Shown: positions 25,686-34,552 of the stretch, one piece after another | Position numbering within the stretch: position 1 is the first letter of the stretch | Layout of the letters: every line of letters begins with the position of its first letter | From: Aliicoccus persicus | Lineage (GTDB): Bacteria > Bacillota > Bacilli > Staphylococcales > Salinicoccaceae | DNA: 64,000 nt | NCBI RefSeq assembly: GCF_900110815.1 | Contig: NZ_FOIT01000001.1 | Coordinates: forward strand, 562,167 to 626,166 | Direction: 5' to 3' | The notes under the pieces: model-generated | Databases searched by the model: none | Told to the model about the DNA's origin: nothing | The model's input: only the letters and a program-made list of their open reading frames with translations | Translations under genes and position numbers: made by a program

Positions 25686-27113
25686 ATGAGTAACAAATAT
25701 CTAGACCCTGCCATCTTTAATGGTATTTTTGGTCATAACATTGATTCTTATTTAATTTCATTGGAAGGTTGGAGACGTGGACTAACGCTCACGTGGTATC
25801 GAGAGCAGACACCTGTCAATCCATTCAACCATACGACCGATACAGCAATGAAGCTGTTCAGTTTAGAATCTCATGGTGGTAAAAAACACTTTTTCTATCG
25901 ATCGCGCGGTGATTTAGTTCACAATGACTCTACTCAGATTTGTATATCCAAGCAAAACACGAAAGATGTGTTAGAAGAACATGGAATTTCAACACCAGAG
26001 GGCGATCGGTTTGAGCTAAAAAATCGTGCAGACATTTTAAAATGTGCCAATGAAATCAAGTATCCAGTCGTCGTAAAACCGCTCAGTGAAAGTATGGGAC
26101 GCGGTGTGTTTACTGATATTAGTAGCGATAAAGAACTGAACGAAATTTTAGATCATTATGAAACATCTCGATATTCAAAGCTTATATTAGAAAAATATTA
26201 CTATGGGAATGAATATCGTATATATGTCGTCGGTGATGAAGCCGTAAGCTGTGTATATCGTGAGGCTGCGTCTGTTACTGGTGATGGTGAGAAAACGATT
26301 CAACAGTTAATTACAGATAAAAACCGAGCGCGTAAAAAGAACCCTAACTTAAAAAATAAACTGATCAAAGTCGACTATGAAATCGAACGAATGCTCAGTC
26401 GGCAAGGGTTGATGACTTCTTCTGTCCTTGAAGATGGTCAACAAGTATTTTTACGCTCGACGTCAAACCTATCAATTGGTGGTGAACCTTTCGATGTGAC
26501 TGATGAAATCTCTGATGAGATTAAACAACTCGCTGTTGACTCATTAAAAGCGATTGGCAATATCCCACATGCGGGCGTTGATATCATCATCGATCCTAAT
26601 GATGACACAAAAGGCGTGGTCATTGAGCTAAATCCAACAGCTGGGATTACATTCCACGTATTTCCTTACAACGGTAAAACGCGAGATGTACCTGCAAAAT
26701 TGATTGATTACTATTTCCCTGAAACAAAGGGTATGCCGAAAAACAATTTTATATTCGACTATAAAGAAGCAACTGCCATTCTTAAAGATGGTCAGTATAA
26801 TCAACTGCAAATCGCACCATGCCCGACCGGTGAAACGATGCATGCGACTGTGAAGATGAGTGGAAAGCCGATTTCTGGTGGCAGAATGTTGCGTATTAAA
26901 CGCTCTGCATTGATTACACAGTTAAGTGGAAACTTCGAACGTGTTGATAATAGTACGATTCTGATGCACATGATTATTTCAAAAAAGAGTCGATTTGAAC
27001 TGTTCATTCGACGTATTAAAAAAAGATATCCGGACTACAATATCGAAGTGACAAAAACTCCTGTAAAGACGTCAGCCGGCGAGTACTTCTATAGAGGAAT
27101 TACATTTAATTAA
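25686..27113 (+). CDS. Cyanophycin-synthetase-like ATP-grasp ligase, second paralogue
   Basis: The 475-residue protein is a paralogue of the ATP-grasp enzyme at 16124. It shares the N-terminal IDSYLISLEGWRRGLTL segment, the VVKPLSESMGRGVF nucleotide loop, GNEYRIYVVGDEAVSCVY, IGGEPFDVTDE, and the VIELNPTAG metal-binding end. A C-terminal segment of ~90 residues (about 385-475) may be acylphosphatase-like. The ATG at 25686 is chosen from the alignment with its paralogue; its AGGAGTG site lies 12-13 bases upstream, longer than usual. It is divergent from the Mur/CapA fusion, suggesting shared regulation and a joint pathway making an amide-linked product. Confidence 0.82.
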   Translation: MSNKYLDPAIFNGIFGHNIDSYLISLEGWRRGLTLTWYREQTPVNPFNHTTDTAMKLFSLESHGGKKHFFYRSRGDLVHNDSTQICISKQNTKDVLEEHGISTPEGDRFELKNRADILKCANEIKYPVVVKPLSESMGRGVFTDISSDKELNEILDHYETSRYSKLILEKYYYGNEYRIYVVGDEAVSCVYREAASVTGDGEKTIQQLITDKNRARKKNPNLKNKLIKVDYEIERMLSRQGLMTSSVLEDGQQVFLRSTSNLSIGGEPFDVTDEISDEIKQLAVDSLKAIGNIPHAGVDIIIDPNDDTKGVVIELNPTAGITFHVFPYNGKTRDVPAKLIDYYFPETKGMPKNNFIFDYKEATAILKDGQYNQLQIAPCPTGETMHATVKMSGKPISGGRMLRIKRSALITQLSGNFERVDNSTILMHMIISKKSRFELFIRRIKKRYPDYNIEVTKTPVKTSAGEYFYRGITFN

Positions 27114-27146
27114 AAAAGACAGGACCTTTTTGGTCCTGTCTTTTTT
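27112..27146. terminator. Bidirectional terminator between ATP-grasp gene and yneF
   Basis: Perfect 15-base arms (27112-27126 and 27132-27146) with A-run and T-run edges lie between the convergent genes and should stop both. Confidence 0.85.
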
Positions 27147-27148
27147 AA

Positions 27149-27418
27149 CTATTGACCACGCGCTTTCATTTTCGCACGTGCTTCTTTAGGATTTTCTGCT
27201 GATTTGTTCATCATAGCCAACATTTGGTTGATTTTTTTCTGTGATGGTTTTTGACCCATCTGCATCATCATGATACGCAGCATTTCTTCGTTAATCGGTG
27301 GATTCTTCTCTAAATAGTTCATCATGTATCTTCTTGCCATGTAGAACCCAAGTGCTAATCCCCCAATAAATACGACGAATACGATTATTATCCATATCCA
27401 AGTATCCAAACTTTTCAC
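27149..27418 (-). CDS. YneF/UPF0154-family membrane protein
   Basis: The 89-residue protein has a membrane segment at about residues 7-28 ([25 protein letters not shown]) followed by the YneF family core [26 protein letters not shown]. The family is universal in Bacillales, lies next to tkt and is of unknown function. It follows tkt by 56 bases on the same strand, as in Bacillus and Staphylococcus. The C-terminal ~15 residues, rich in K and A, are a variable tail. Confidence 0.9.
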   Translation of the reverse strand: MKSLDTWIWIIIVFVVFIGGLALGFYMARRYMMNYLEKNPPINEEMLRIMMMQMGQKPSQKKINQMLAMMNKSAENPKEARAKMKARGQ

Positions 27419-27474
27419 CTCGTTTAATCTTTAACCCTAATAAATTTTACATGATTCACTCGATGTTGACAACA

Positions 27475-29448
27475 TTAATTCTCTAAAACTTTCTTAACAA
27501 CATTCTCTACTGTGAACCCTAAGTGCTCGACAACTTCGGCACCTGGACCACTTTCTCCGAATCGATCGATTGTCATCAATTTGCCATCCATACCAACAAA
27601 TCGGTGCCAACCGATGCTTGCAGCCATCTCTACTGCCAATCTGTTTTCAATGTGTTTATTTAATACAGAATCTCGATATTCTTTATCTTGCGATAAAAAT
27701 TCACTCATATTTGGAATTGATGCCACTTTAATAAGCACACCTTGTTCTGCGAGTTTTTCAGCTGCATTCACTGCGAGTGATACTTCACTACCAGACGCAA
27801 AGATAATCGCATCATCACCTGCATCATAGACGATGTATCCGCCGCGTGCGACACCTGTCTCAACGATATCATAATCCACATCGAGAGTTTTAACATCTTG
27901 TCGCGTTAACACGAGTGCTGTCGGTGTAGATTCTGACTCAACTGCAACTTTCCACGCAGCTCTCGTTTCATTTCCATCTGCTGGACGAATCGTTTTTAGA
28001 TCGGGAATTGCACGTAAACCGGCTAACTGCTCTACCGGTTCATGCGTAGGTCCGTCTTCACCGACAGCAACTGAGTCATGTGTTAATACATATGTGACAG
28101 GCAGTCCCATAATCGCACTTAAACGCATTGCAGGTTTTAAGTAGTCACTAAATACGAAGAACGTACCACCATATGGGTAAATTCCGCCATGTGCTGCCAT
28201 TCCATTTAACGCTGCTGCCATACCAAACTCACGTACACCGAACCAAACGTTACGACCCTCAGGGTTATCTTTAGAAAAGTCTGTTTCATCTTTTACAAGC
28301 GTCTTATTACTGCTCGCAAGGTCCGCAGCACCACCAAATAATGTAGGAATAGTTTTTGATAAAGCTTGGATCATATCGCTTGATGTACCACGCGTTGCTT
28401 TCTTCTCACCCGCTTGATACATTGGCATTTCTGCATCATAATCACCAGGCAATTCTCCTTCAATCGCATCGACCAACTCTTTATAAAGTTCTGGATGTAC
28501 ACCTTTGTATGCTTCTAATTGTTCGTTCCATTCTGTCTCTTTTTGTTCTGAGCGTGCAAGAAGTGTTTCTTTGAAATGTGCATAGACTTCATCACTAACT
28601 TCGAACTGTTTTTTTGGGTCAAAGCCGTAATATTTAAATGCTGCGTCGCGTTCTTCTGCACCGATTGGTGCACCATGTGCAGCGTTTTTACCAGAAACAT
28701 TTGGCGCACCGTAGCCGATAATCGTCTTCACCTCAATCATCGATGGCTTATCAGAAGATTTTGCACGTTCAATCGCTTCATTAATTGCATCGATATCATT
28801 TCCATCACTCACACGTTGATAATCCCAACCGTATGCTGTAAAACGTGCTTTGATATCTTCAGAGAAACTCATGTTTAAATCACCATCGAGTGAGATATCA
28901 TTTGAATCATAGAGAACAATTAATTTATTTAAGTTCACATGTCCAGCTAATGAAGCTGCTTCATGTGAAACACCTTCCATCAAATCACCATCACTCGCTA
29001 GAACATATGTGTAATGATCAACTATATTGAAGTCAATTTTGTTATAGCGCGCAGATAGATGCTTCTCTGCCATTGCAAAACCAACACTCATCGCCAAACC
29101 TTGACCGAGTGGTCCAGTTGTTACTTCGACACCTTTCGTATGACGATACTCTGGGTGCCCTGGAGTTGCCGAACCAATTTGTCTAAAGTTTTTAATCTCA
29201 TCCATATCGAGTCCATCACTAAGATGAAGCAAGCTATACAAAAGCATCGATCCATGGCCAGCACTTAATATGAATCGATCTCTATTGAACCAATCATTTT
29301 TCGGTGTAAAGTTTAAATGTTTCGTCCATAACGTATATGCCATTGGCGCTGCACCCATCGGTAAACCTGGGTGCCCAGAGTTTGCTTTTTCAATTGCATC
29401 AATGGATAGTGTTCTAACCGTGTTAATTGATAGTTGTTCTATGTTCAT
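27475..29448 (-). CDS. tkt: Transketolase
   Basis: The 657-residue enzyme transfers two-carbon units in the pentose phosphate pathway using thiamine diphosphate. It shows the N-terminal [12 protein letters not shown] signature, the GDG...N thiamine-diphosphate motif ([18 protein letters not shown] near residue 155), the central [12 protein letters not shown] region with the catalytic glutamate, and [19 protein letters not shown]. The length is normal. It starts 16 bases after the DUF896 stop, and the two probably share a transcript. Confidence 0.97.
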   Translation of the reverse strand: MNIEQLSINTVRTLSIDAIEKANSGHPGLPMGAAPMAYTLWTKHLNFTPKNDWFNRDRFILSAGHGSMLLYSLLHLSDGLDMDEIKNFRQIGSATPGHPEYRHTKGVEVTTGPLGQGLAMSVGFAMAEKHLSARYNKIDFNIVDHYTYVLASDGDLMEGVSHEAASLAGHVNLNKLIVLYDSNDISLDGDLNMSFSEDIKARFTAYGWDYQRVSDGNDIDAINEAIERAKSSDKPSMIEVKTIIGYGAPNVSGKNAAHGAPIGAEERDAAFKYYGFDPKKQFEVSDEVYAHFKETLLARSEQKETEWNEQLEAYKGVHPELYKELVDAIEGELPGDYDAEMPMYQAGEKKATRGTSSDMIQALSKTIPTLFGGAADLASSNKTLVKDETDFSKDNPEGRNVWFGVREFGMAAALNGMAAHGGIYPYGGTFFVFSDYLKPAMRLSAIMGLPVTYVLTHDSVAVGEDGPTHEPVEQLAGLRAIPDLKTIRPADGNETRAAWKVAVESESTPTALVLTRQDVKTLDVDYDIVETGVARGGYIVYDAGDDAIIFASGSEVSLAVNAAEKLAEQGVLIKVASIPNMSEFLSQDKEYRDSVLNKHIENRLAVEMAASIGWHRFVGMDGKLMTIDRFGESGPGAEVVEHLGFTVENVVKKVLEN

Positions 29449-29464
29449 CGACTATGCCCCTCAC

Positions 29465-29692
29465 TTAATTATTATTATTTTTCGTATCCACCACTTTTTG
29501 TGGTGTCACATCATTTCCTTCTGGATCAATCACAGTCGTATTTTCAATTTGCTTTTTAAATGAAGCTCTAAAGTTCTTTAAATATTTGCCTCTCAGCTTT
29601 TGTAGCTCATCAAGCTCTGATTTTGTAATTGCATTCATCTTTTTCTTTTTGGCAAGCACATTCAAACGCGCCAAGTTTTCTTTTTCTAACAT
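29465..29692 (-). CDS. DUF896 (YnzC-like) protein
   Basis: The 75-residue protein matches the DUF896/YnzC family: a two-helix core with RLNVLAKKKKMNAITKSE and LRGKYLKNFRASFKKQIE. It is a small cytoplasmic protein linked to the SOS gene cluster in Bacillus (yneA-yneB-ynzC operon), with no proven function. It lies between sosA and tkt, which is its usual place. GGGGG precedes the ATG. Confidence 0.9.
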   Translation of the reverse strand: MLEKENLARLNVLAKKKKMNAITKSELDELQKLRGKYLKNFRASFKKQIENTTVIDPEGNDVTPQKVVDTKNNNN

Positions 29693-29732
29693 TTCATAAC
29701 CCCCAATACATACTTAAATTTACCATAAAAAT

Positions 29733-29760
29733 AACCCTTCACAAAATAATGTGAAAGGTT
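29733..29760 (-). terminator. Terminator of sosA
   Basis: Arms AACCCTTCAC (29733-29742) and GTGAAAGGTT (29751-29760) pair with one wobble and are followed by TTATTTTTA on the minus strand, so sosA has its own transcript end. Confidence 0.7.
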
Positions 29761-29776
29761 ACTCCTATTTCAATTA

Positions 29777-30022
29777 TTATTTATTCGTTGACTCATCTGC
29801 GAGTAAATAGCCATCATCATAATCGTTCGATTTTTGTTCGACTGCGTTAGCTGTTTCAATATCCATCACTTTGTCTGCAAACACTCCATCAGCATATGTC
29901 TGTTCGTATGTGTCATCATAAGAATAAGAAGCAACGTCTTGGTCACTCATCATCGAGAAAGCTGTACTTATCGTAAATACTATACCAAATACCGTTAAAA
30001 ATGATTGAATTACTTTTTTCAT
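29777..30022 (-). CDS. sosA: SosA/YneA-like SOS cell-division inhibitor
   Basis: The 81-residue protein has an N-terminal membrane segment (about residues 4-24, VIQSFLTVFGIVFTISTAFSM) and an acidic extracellular part, as in staphylococcal SosA, which blocks division after DNA damage. Assignment rests on this layout, on divergence from lexA and on LexA boxes in its promoter. There is no LysM domain, in contrast to Bacillus YneA. The ATG at 30022 has GGAGGG nine bases upstream; the longer frame reading into the promoter is rejected. The tail is less conserved than the first half. Confidence 0.82.
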   Translation of the reverse strand: MKKVIQSFLTVFGIVFTISTAFSMMSDQDVASYSYDDTYEQTYADGVFADKVMDIETANAVEQKSNDYDDGYLLADESTNK

Positions 30023-30038
30023 GTAAGTCCCTCCATAG

Positions 30039-30109
30039 AGAACGTATGTTTGTATTTTTAGAATACCAGAACATATATTCGATGTCAACGAAAATCGAAC
30101 AAACGTTTG
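30039..30109. promoter_or_regulatory. Three LexA boxes in the sosA-lexA intergenic region
   Basis: Boxes lie at 30039-30052 (AGAACGTATGTTTG), 30068-30081 (AGAACATATATTCG, one imperfect half) and 30096-30109 (CGAACAAACGTTTG), about 28-29 bases apart. They match the Gram-positive SOS box CGAACxxxxGTTYG. The middle box lies in the sosA promoter spacer and the third overlaps the lexA -35 box. Confidence 0.88.
30060..30088 (-). promoter_or_regulatory. sosA promoter
   Basis: On the minus strand TTGACA (30088-30083), a 17-base spacer and TATTCT (30065-30060) form a strong sigma-A promoter. The middle LexA box fills the spacer. Confidence 0.78.
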
Positions 30110-30135
30110 ATATGTTTATTTATTAATGGTATAAT
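30107..30135 (+). promoter_or_regulatory. lexA promoter
   Basis: TTGATA (30107-30112), exactly 17 bases, then TATAAT (30130-30135). The -35 box overlaps the LexA box at 30096-30109, as expected for self-repression. Confidence 0.82.
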
Positions 30136-30167
30136 TTATTTATAAAAGAGGCATGGAGGGTTTAGCG

Positions 30168-30788
30168 ATGCAAGAACCACTAACAGAAAGGCAACAACAG
30201 GTCTATAATTTTATAAAGAAAACCGTCACAGCTAAAGGTTATCCACCAAGTGTTCGTGAAATTGGTGATGCAATCGGATTGCAGTCGAGTTCAACCGTTC
30301 ATAGTCATATCACACGATTGATTGAAAAGGGTTATATTAAACGCGATCCATCGAAACCACGTGCGATTGAAATCATTACAGATGAGAACACACATATGTA
30401 CGAACCAGTTATTCAAGTCCCTGTATTAGGTAAAGTAACTGCTGGTGCGCCGATTACTGCGATTGAGAATATCGATGAGTACTTCCCATTGCCTGAACAT
30501 TTCACTGCTGGTCATAATAGTGAGATATTCTTACTGACAGTCGTTGGGGATAGTATGATTGAAGCTGGCATTCATGATGGTGACAAAGTCATCGTAAGGA
30601 AGCAAAACATTGCACATAACGGTGATATTATTGTTGCGATGACAGAAGAAGATGAGGCGACGGTAAAAACATTCTACAAAGAACAAGGCTATTACCGACT
30701 CCAACCGGAAAATAGTGCTTTGGAACCTATTATTTTAGAACAGGTCTCCGTGCTCGGAAAAGTCGTTGGTTTATTTAGAGAAATGTAG
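30168..30788 (+). CDS. lexA: LexA, SOS repressor
   Basis: The 206-residue repressor has an N-terminal winged helix ([13 protein letters not shown] through [20 protein letters not shown]) and a C-terminal self-cleaving peptidase: cleavage site Ala-Gly in VTAGAP near residue 90, catalytic serine in [13 protein letters not shown] and lysine in EATVKTF. RecA filaments trigger autocleavage and release of SOS genes. The ATG at 30168 follows GGAGGG by seven bases; the upstream ATG at 30153 has no site. It is divergent from sosA with shared operators. Confidence 0.97.
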   Translation: MQEPLTERQQQVYNFIKKTVTAKGYPPSVREIGDAIGLQSSSTVHSHITRLIEKGYIKRDPSKPRAIEIITDENTHMYEPVIQVPVLGKVTAGAPITAIENIDEYFPLPEHFTAGHNSEIFLLTVVGDSMIEAGIHDGDKVIVRKQNIAHNGDIIVAMTEEDEATVKTFYKEQGYYRLQPENSALEPIILEQVSVLGKVVGLFREM

Positions 30789-30831
30789 AAAAACACCTGA
30801 ATCCATTTGTTAAATGGACTCAGGTGTTTTT
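30789..30831. terminator. Bidirectional terminator after lexA
   Basis: Arms at 30789-30808 and 30812-30831 are complementary over 20 bases with two mismatched positions and have A-run and T-run edges. It lies between convergent lexA and the DHH-CBS-CCA gene. Confidence 0.85.
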
Positions 30832-30837
30832 ATCTTG

Positions 30838-33399
30838 TTATGACTTGCTATGATTTTTAAGCAACCACTCTATTGCGGACTCTCTAGAATCTACTTCACC
30901 ATTTAATACAGCGACTTCTAGTGCAAGTAGAATATTTCTAAAATATTTACCTGGTTTATACCCTTCATTGATCATATCCTCACCTGTTAAGTAATTCACC
31001 AATTTTTGACGACGAACTAAATAATCTACAATTGGCTCTGCATTCGTATCCGGTCTTGCTGTGACAAAAAACAGAATCGCTTCATTGCTGTAATTTTTTA
31101 ATTTTGGATGTAACTCCCAAGCTGTCTCCATTTCTAACAGTTCAGATTGATTCATGAGTGCTTTAACATCTTGTATGAACTTGCGATCACCCCGACTCAT
31201 TAAGTATGGTTCGATTTTATCTAGTACTTCACTCTGATAAAACGGTATCGCAAAGTAGTTGATCCAATTGATCGTATATTCTTCCTCGAAAACGCGATCA
31301 TAAATTCCTTCCAATTGTTTTACATGTATCGTACTCGATTCACGACATTCATCTTGAATATCGAACTGTCTCCAAAAGTGAAGATCAAATAGTCGCAACA
31401 TTGCTTTACTCGGCGCACGGTCATTAAACAAGGCTTTTATCTGACCAATCATTCGGTCTTCTGATAGGTCCTTTATTCGACCAATTGAGTTGTGGGCTAA
31501 TGTCAGCGTTTGACTATCCATTTTAAAGTTAAATCGGCTTTCAAATCGAACAGCACGGAAAATACGTGTTGGGTCTTCAATGAAACTCAAGTTGTGAAGA
31601 ATACGAATCGTATTGCTTCTTAAGTCTTGTTGACCATGGAATGGATCGACAAGTTTACCGAAACTTCTTGGATTTAAACGAACTGCCATTGAGTTGATCG
31701 TAAAGTCTCGACGATTCAAATCCATTTTCAGTGAGGCACGTTCGACATCTGGTAAAGACGCTGGTCGCGCATAGTATTCAAGTCGAGTTGAAGTCACATC
31801 AATCTGTTCTCCATTTGGATGCGTCCATGTTGCTGTACCGAAAGATTCATGACTAACGATAGTGCCGCCATAATCTTCAACTAATTGTTTAGCAAACGAT
31901 ATCCCGTCACCTTCAACTGTAATATCCACATCATCATTCGGATAGTCTAAGAACAAATCACGTACAATTCCACCGATTAGATAGACATTAACGTGTGATT
32001 CCCCTGAACTTTTACTAATATCTTTAAGCAATTGATACGTCGACTCTGGTAACCGTGTCGACATCAACTCTTTTAAATTATCTAATTTTGGTTTCTTAAG
32101 TGCTTCCGATAACTGTTTTGAATGCATCACTTCAATAATGTCTGTACGAGTCACGATTCCGATGATTTTGTCGTTGTCCATGATTGGAATACGACCAACA
32201 TTATGATTGATCACGATGCTTTGCAGCTCTTCAATTGTCGTTTCTGGTTTTGCTGTAATAAGTTCAGTACTCATATATGCTTTTATCGGGGCATGCCCGA
32301 GACCGTGGTGATTTGCTTTGTCTAAATCACGTCGCGTTATGATACCGACCAATTTTCCGTCTCGGACAACTGGATAACCGGAGTGCCCGTATCGATACAT
32401 CTTTTCACCTGCATCCACCATCGTTGTCTCAGGTGTCAATGACTTAACCGGGCTCGCCATGATATCTCGTGCAATCACTGAAGGCGTGAGCAAGAGGTCC
32501 TTGTATTTATTAATATCATTTAGAACATCACTTAACTCTGCTTTTTTAACACTTGCAGATCCCGCCTCTCGGTGTCCGCCCCCACCGAACTTACTTAATA
32601 ATGGTATTAAGTTAATACGTTCAGAATTTGCACGTCCGACGATAAACACAGTGTTTTTCATCTTAACGACGCATAGGACCATGTTCGCACTGCTAACATC
32701 GAGTAATTTTTCTGCAACGACTGCTAAACCTTTTATAAATTTCGGATGTTCACAGTATGAAATAACAAACTTTAAACCTTCTCTAACATATGAATTCGAT
32801 TTAAAATAAAGTGTATTTAACAGATCATCTTGTTCATCTGTTAATTTATGCACAGAAAATTTTTGAATTAAACTTAAGTTCATTCCATTTCGAATGAGAT
32901 GAGTGGCAGCAGCAAATTCTCGTTCAGTCGTATTTGGATAGGTAAATGATCCTGTATCCGTATATATACCAAGCCCAAACAGCGTTGCTTCAAGTGATGA
33001 AATCTGTATGTTCTGTTCTATAATTTTTTCGATTAACATCGTCACTGTCGCACCGATTTCTTCAATTTGTTCATGATCCGCAATTATGTTGTTATCAGAC
33101 TTTGGATGATGATCGTATATTGTAACTTTTACATCATCAAGATTCAGGTGTTTCGCATGATTACCGAGTCGATTTAACGTCGCAACATCGACCACAATCA
33201 TTTCAGAAACAAGTGACCAATCGATGTCATCATCAAGTTTCATTTCAAATGTATCACGGTAAATCGTTAAAAATTGTTTAACGAGTGACGTTTGTTTTGT
33301 CGTAATAACGAGTGTGGCATCTGGATGTAGCTTGTGCGCTGCGATCATTGAAGCCAGTGCATCGAAATCTGTATTAGTATGTGAGATTATGATTTTCAA
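30838..33399 (-). CDS. DHH phosphoesterase-CBS-tRNA nucleotidyltransferase fusion
   Basis: This 853-residue protein joins three modules. Residues 1-300 are a DHH/DHHA1 phosphoesterase (HTNTDFDAL, DHHPKSD, and the FGGGGHREAGSA glycine loop). Residues ~310-430 are a pair of CBS domains that may bind a nucleotide. Residues ~455-853 are a CCA-adding or poly(A) polymerase head (LIGGIVRDLFL with DDVDI, RRDFTINSMA) with the RNA-binding tail (GRIKDLSEDRMIGQI). Such long forms are known as A-adding or CCA-adding enzymes in scattered bacteria. The start is TTG, eight bases after GGAG. Whether this replaces or supplements a standard Cca cannot be told from this window. Confidence 0.88.
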   Translation of the reverse strand: MKIIISHTNTDFDALASMIAAHKLHPDATLVITTKQTSLVKQFLTIYRDTFEMKLDDDIDWSLVSEMIVVDVATLNRLGNHAKHLNLDDVKVTIYDHHPKSDNNIIADHEQIEEIGATVTMLIEKIIEQNIQISSLEATLFGLGIYTDTGSFTYPNTTEREFAAATHLIRNGMNLSLIQKFSVHKLTDEQDDLLNTLYFKSNSYVREGLKFVISYCEHPKFIKGLAVVAEKLLDVSSANMVLCVVKMKNTVFIVGRANSERINLIPLLSKFGGGGHREAGSASVKKAELSDVLNDINKYKDLLLTPSVIARDIMASPVKSLTPETTMVDAGEKMYRYGHSGYPVVRDGKLVGIITRRDLDKANHHGLGHAPIKAYMSTELITAKPETTIEELQSIVINHNVGRIPIMDNDKIIGIVTRTDIIEVMHSKQLSEALKKPKLDNLKELMSTRLPESTYQLLKDISKSSGESHVNVYLIGGIVRDLFLDYPNDDVDITVEGDGISFAKQLVEDYGGTIVSHESFGTATWTHPNGEQIDVTSTRLEYYARPASLPDVERASLKMDLNRRDFTINSMAVRLNPRSFGKLVDPFHGQQDLRSNTIRILHNLSFIEDPTRIFRAVRFESRFNFKMDSQTLTLAHNSIGRIKDLSEDRMIGQIKALFNDRAPSKAMLRLFDLHFWRQFDIQDECRESSTIHVKQLEGIYDRVFEEEYTINWINYFAIPFYQSEVLDKIEPYLMSRGDRKFIQDVKALMNQSELLEMETAWELHPKLKNYSNEAILFFVTARPDTNAEPIVDYLVRRQKLVNYLTGEDMINEGYKPGKYFRNILLALEVAVLNGEVDSRESAIEWLLKNHSKS

Positions 33400-33452
33400 A
33401 AGAATCGTCTCCAGTAAACATTTAATCTGTGATTATATATTCAATCATACAA

Positions 33453-33480
33453 TAAAAACCCGAACAATGATGTTCGGATT
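33453..33480 (-). terminator. Terminator of the CAP-domain gene
   Basis: Arms CCGAACA (33460-33466) and TGTTCGG (33471-33477) are followed by TTTTTATTG on the minus strand, just past the CAP-domain gene. Confidence 0.75.
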
Positions 33481-33496
33481 CATTCAATCGAGTGAT

Positions 33497-34486
33497 TTAT
33501 TTTTGTACATAATTTTCAGTATAGTATGGAACATCCAGTTCATTATAAGCAACCCCTATGCCTAAATGAGTGAAGTCGGGGTGCAGTAAATTTTTACGAT
33601 GATCCATAGAATTGAGTAAACTGTGATGAACAAATATCGATGACGTATGACCTGTCGCAATATTTTCACCTGCAAATCTAAACGCAACGTTACTTGCCTG
33701 AAGGCGATCTTTTAATACTACGCCACTTGGCGAAACGTGTTCGAAGTAATTGTTGGTCGCCATATCTATACTATGACCTCTCGCAGCATCCACTGCTGTC
33801 TCATCGCGCTGCAGTATACTGTATCCATATTCTTGGCGCGTTGCATTCACAAGGTAGAACAACATGCGTTCATTATTTTCTTCCGATGGATGATTGTATA
33901 GACTATCAAAAATCGTATATTCATCTTTCATGAAAATTAACATCCCATTTGCAGCATAGTCACGATGGATATCATAGAAAAAGTATACGATTCTATCGCC
34001 TAAATCGAACACATCATACTCATCATTTTGAACATTCATCCGCTTCATGCCACGTCTTAAATGTGATTCAGGCTCACCATATATTTCACGGATATCTGAT
34101 TGGAATAACCCTTCAATATTAATGCGATCAAATGCGACATTTGAGCTATTCGTATAACCACCAGTAACAACGCCGTCTTTAACAAGCACCATTCTGAAAT
34201 GATCATTTTGTTGGATGACTCTAAAGTCACCCACATATTCACTTTCAAGCACATCATGGCCTTCTAAATCTAACGTTTGGCCTAACATATACTCTATAGA
34301 TTGGGTCTGATTGCTGTTTACTTCTTCAATGATCGTCATATCATATGTTTGATAGACATACTCTTCTGCCCAACTTTGAATCGCGTTATAACTGAATCCT
34401 TCATCAAAATCAAATGACTGAATAATCAGAGTGACAAACAGATAAAATACGTATGCAAATAATAAAAATATTAACTTACGAATCAT
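33497..34486 (-). CDS. Membrane-anchored CAP/SCP-domain protein
   Basis: The 329-residue protein has an uncleaved N-terminal membrane anchor (about residues 4-24), a middle CAP-associated region (residues ~55-190, GQTLDLEGHDV and DIREIYGEPESHLRRG), and a C-terminal CAP/SCP domain (about 205-325) with RQEYGYSILQRDETAVDAARGHSIDM, FEHVSPSG, FRFAGENIATG and SMDHRKNLLHPDFTHLGIGV. The domain lies outside the cell; bacterial CAP proteins of this type have no settled biochemical role. A similar protein lies near hflX-ynbB in staphylococci. It appears to be a single gene. Confidence 0.88.
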   Translation of the reverse strand: MIRKLIFLLFAYVFYLFVTLIIQSFDFDEGFSYNAIQSWAEEYVYQTYDMTIIEEVNSNQTQSIEYMLGQTLDLEGHDVLESEYVGDFRVIQQNDHFRMVLVKDGVVTGGYTNSSNVAFDRINIEGLFQSDIREIYGEPESHLRRGMKRMNVQNDEYDVFDLGDRIVYFFYDIHRDYAANGMLIFMKDEYTIFDSLYNHPSEENNERMLFYLVNATRQEYGYSILQRDETAVDAARGHSIDMATNNYFEHVSPSGVVLKDRLQASNVAFRFAGENIATGHTSSIFVHHSLLNSMDHRKNLLHPDFTHLGIGVAYNELDVPYYTENYVQK

Positions 34487-34552
34487 CCTTCATCACTCCT
34501 CAATAATTTTTATTGTGTTCATTATACAATATGTGTTTTCACATTTTAAAAC

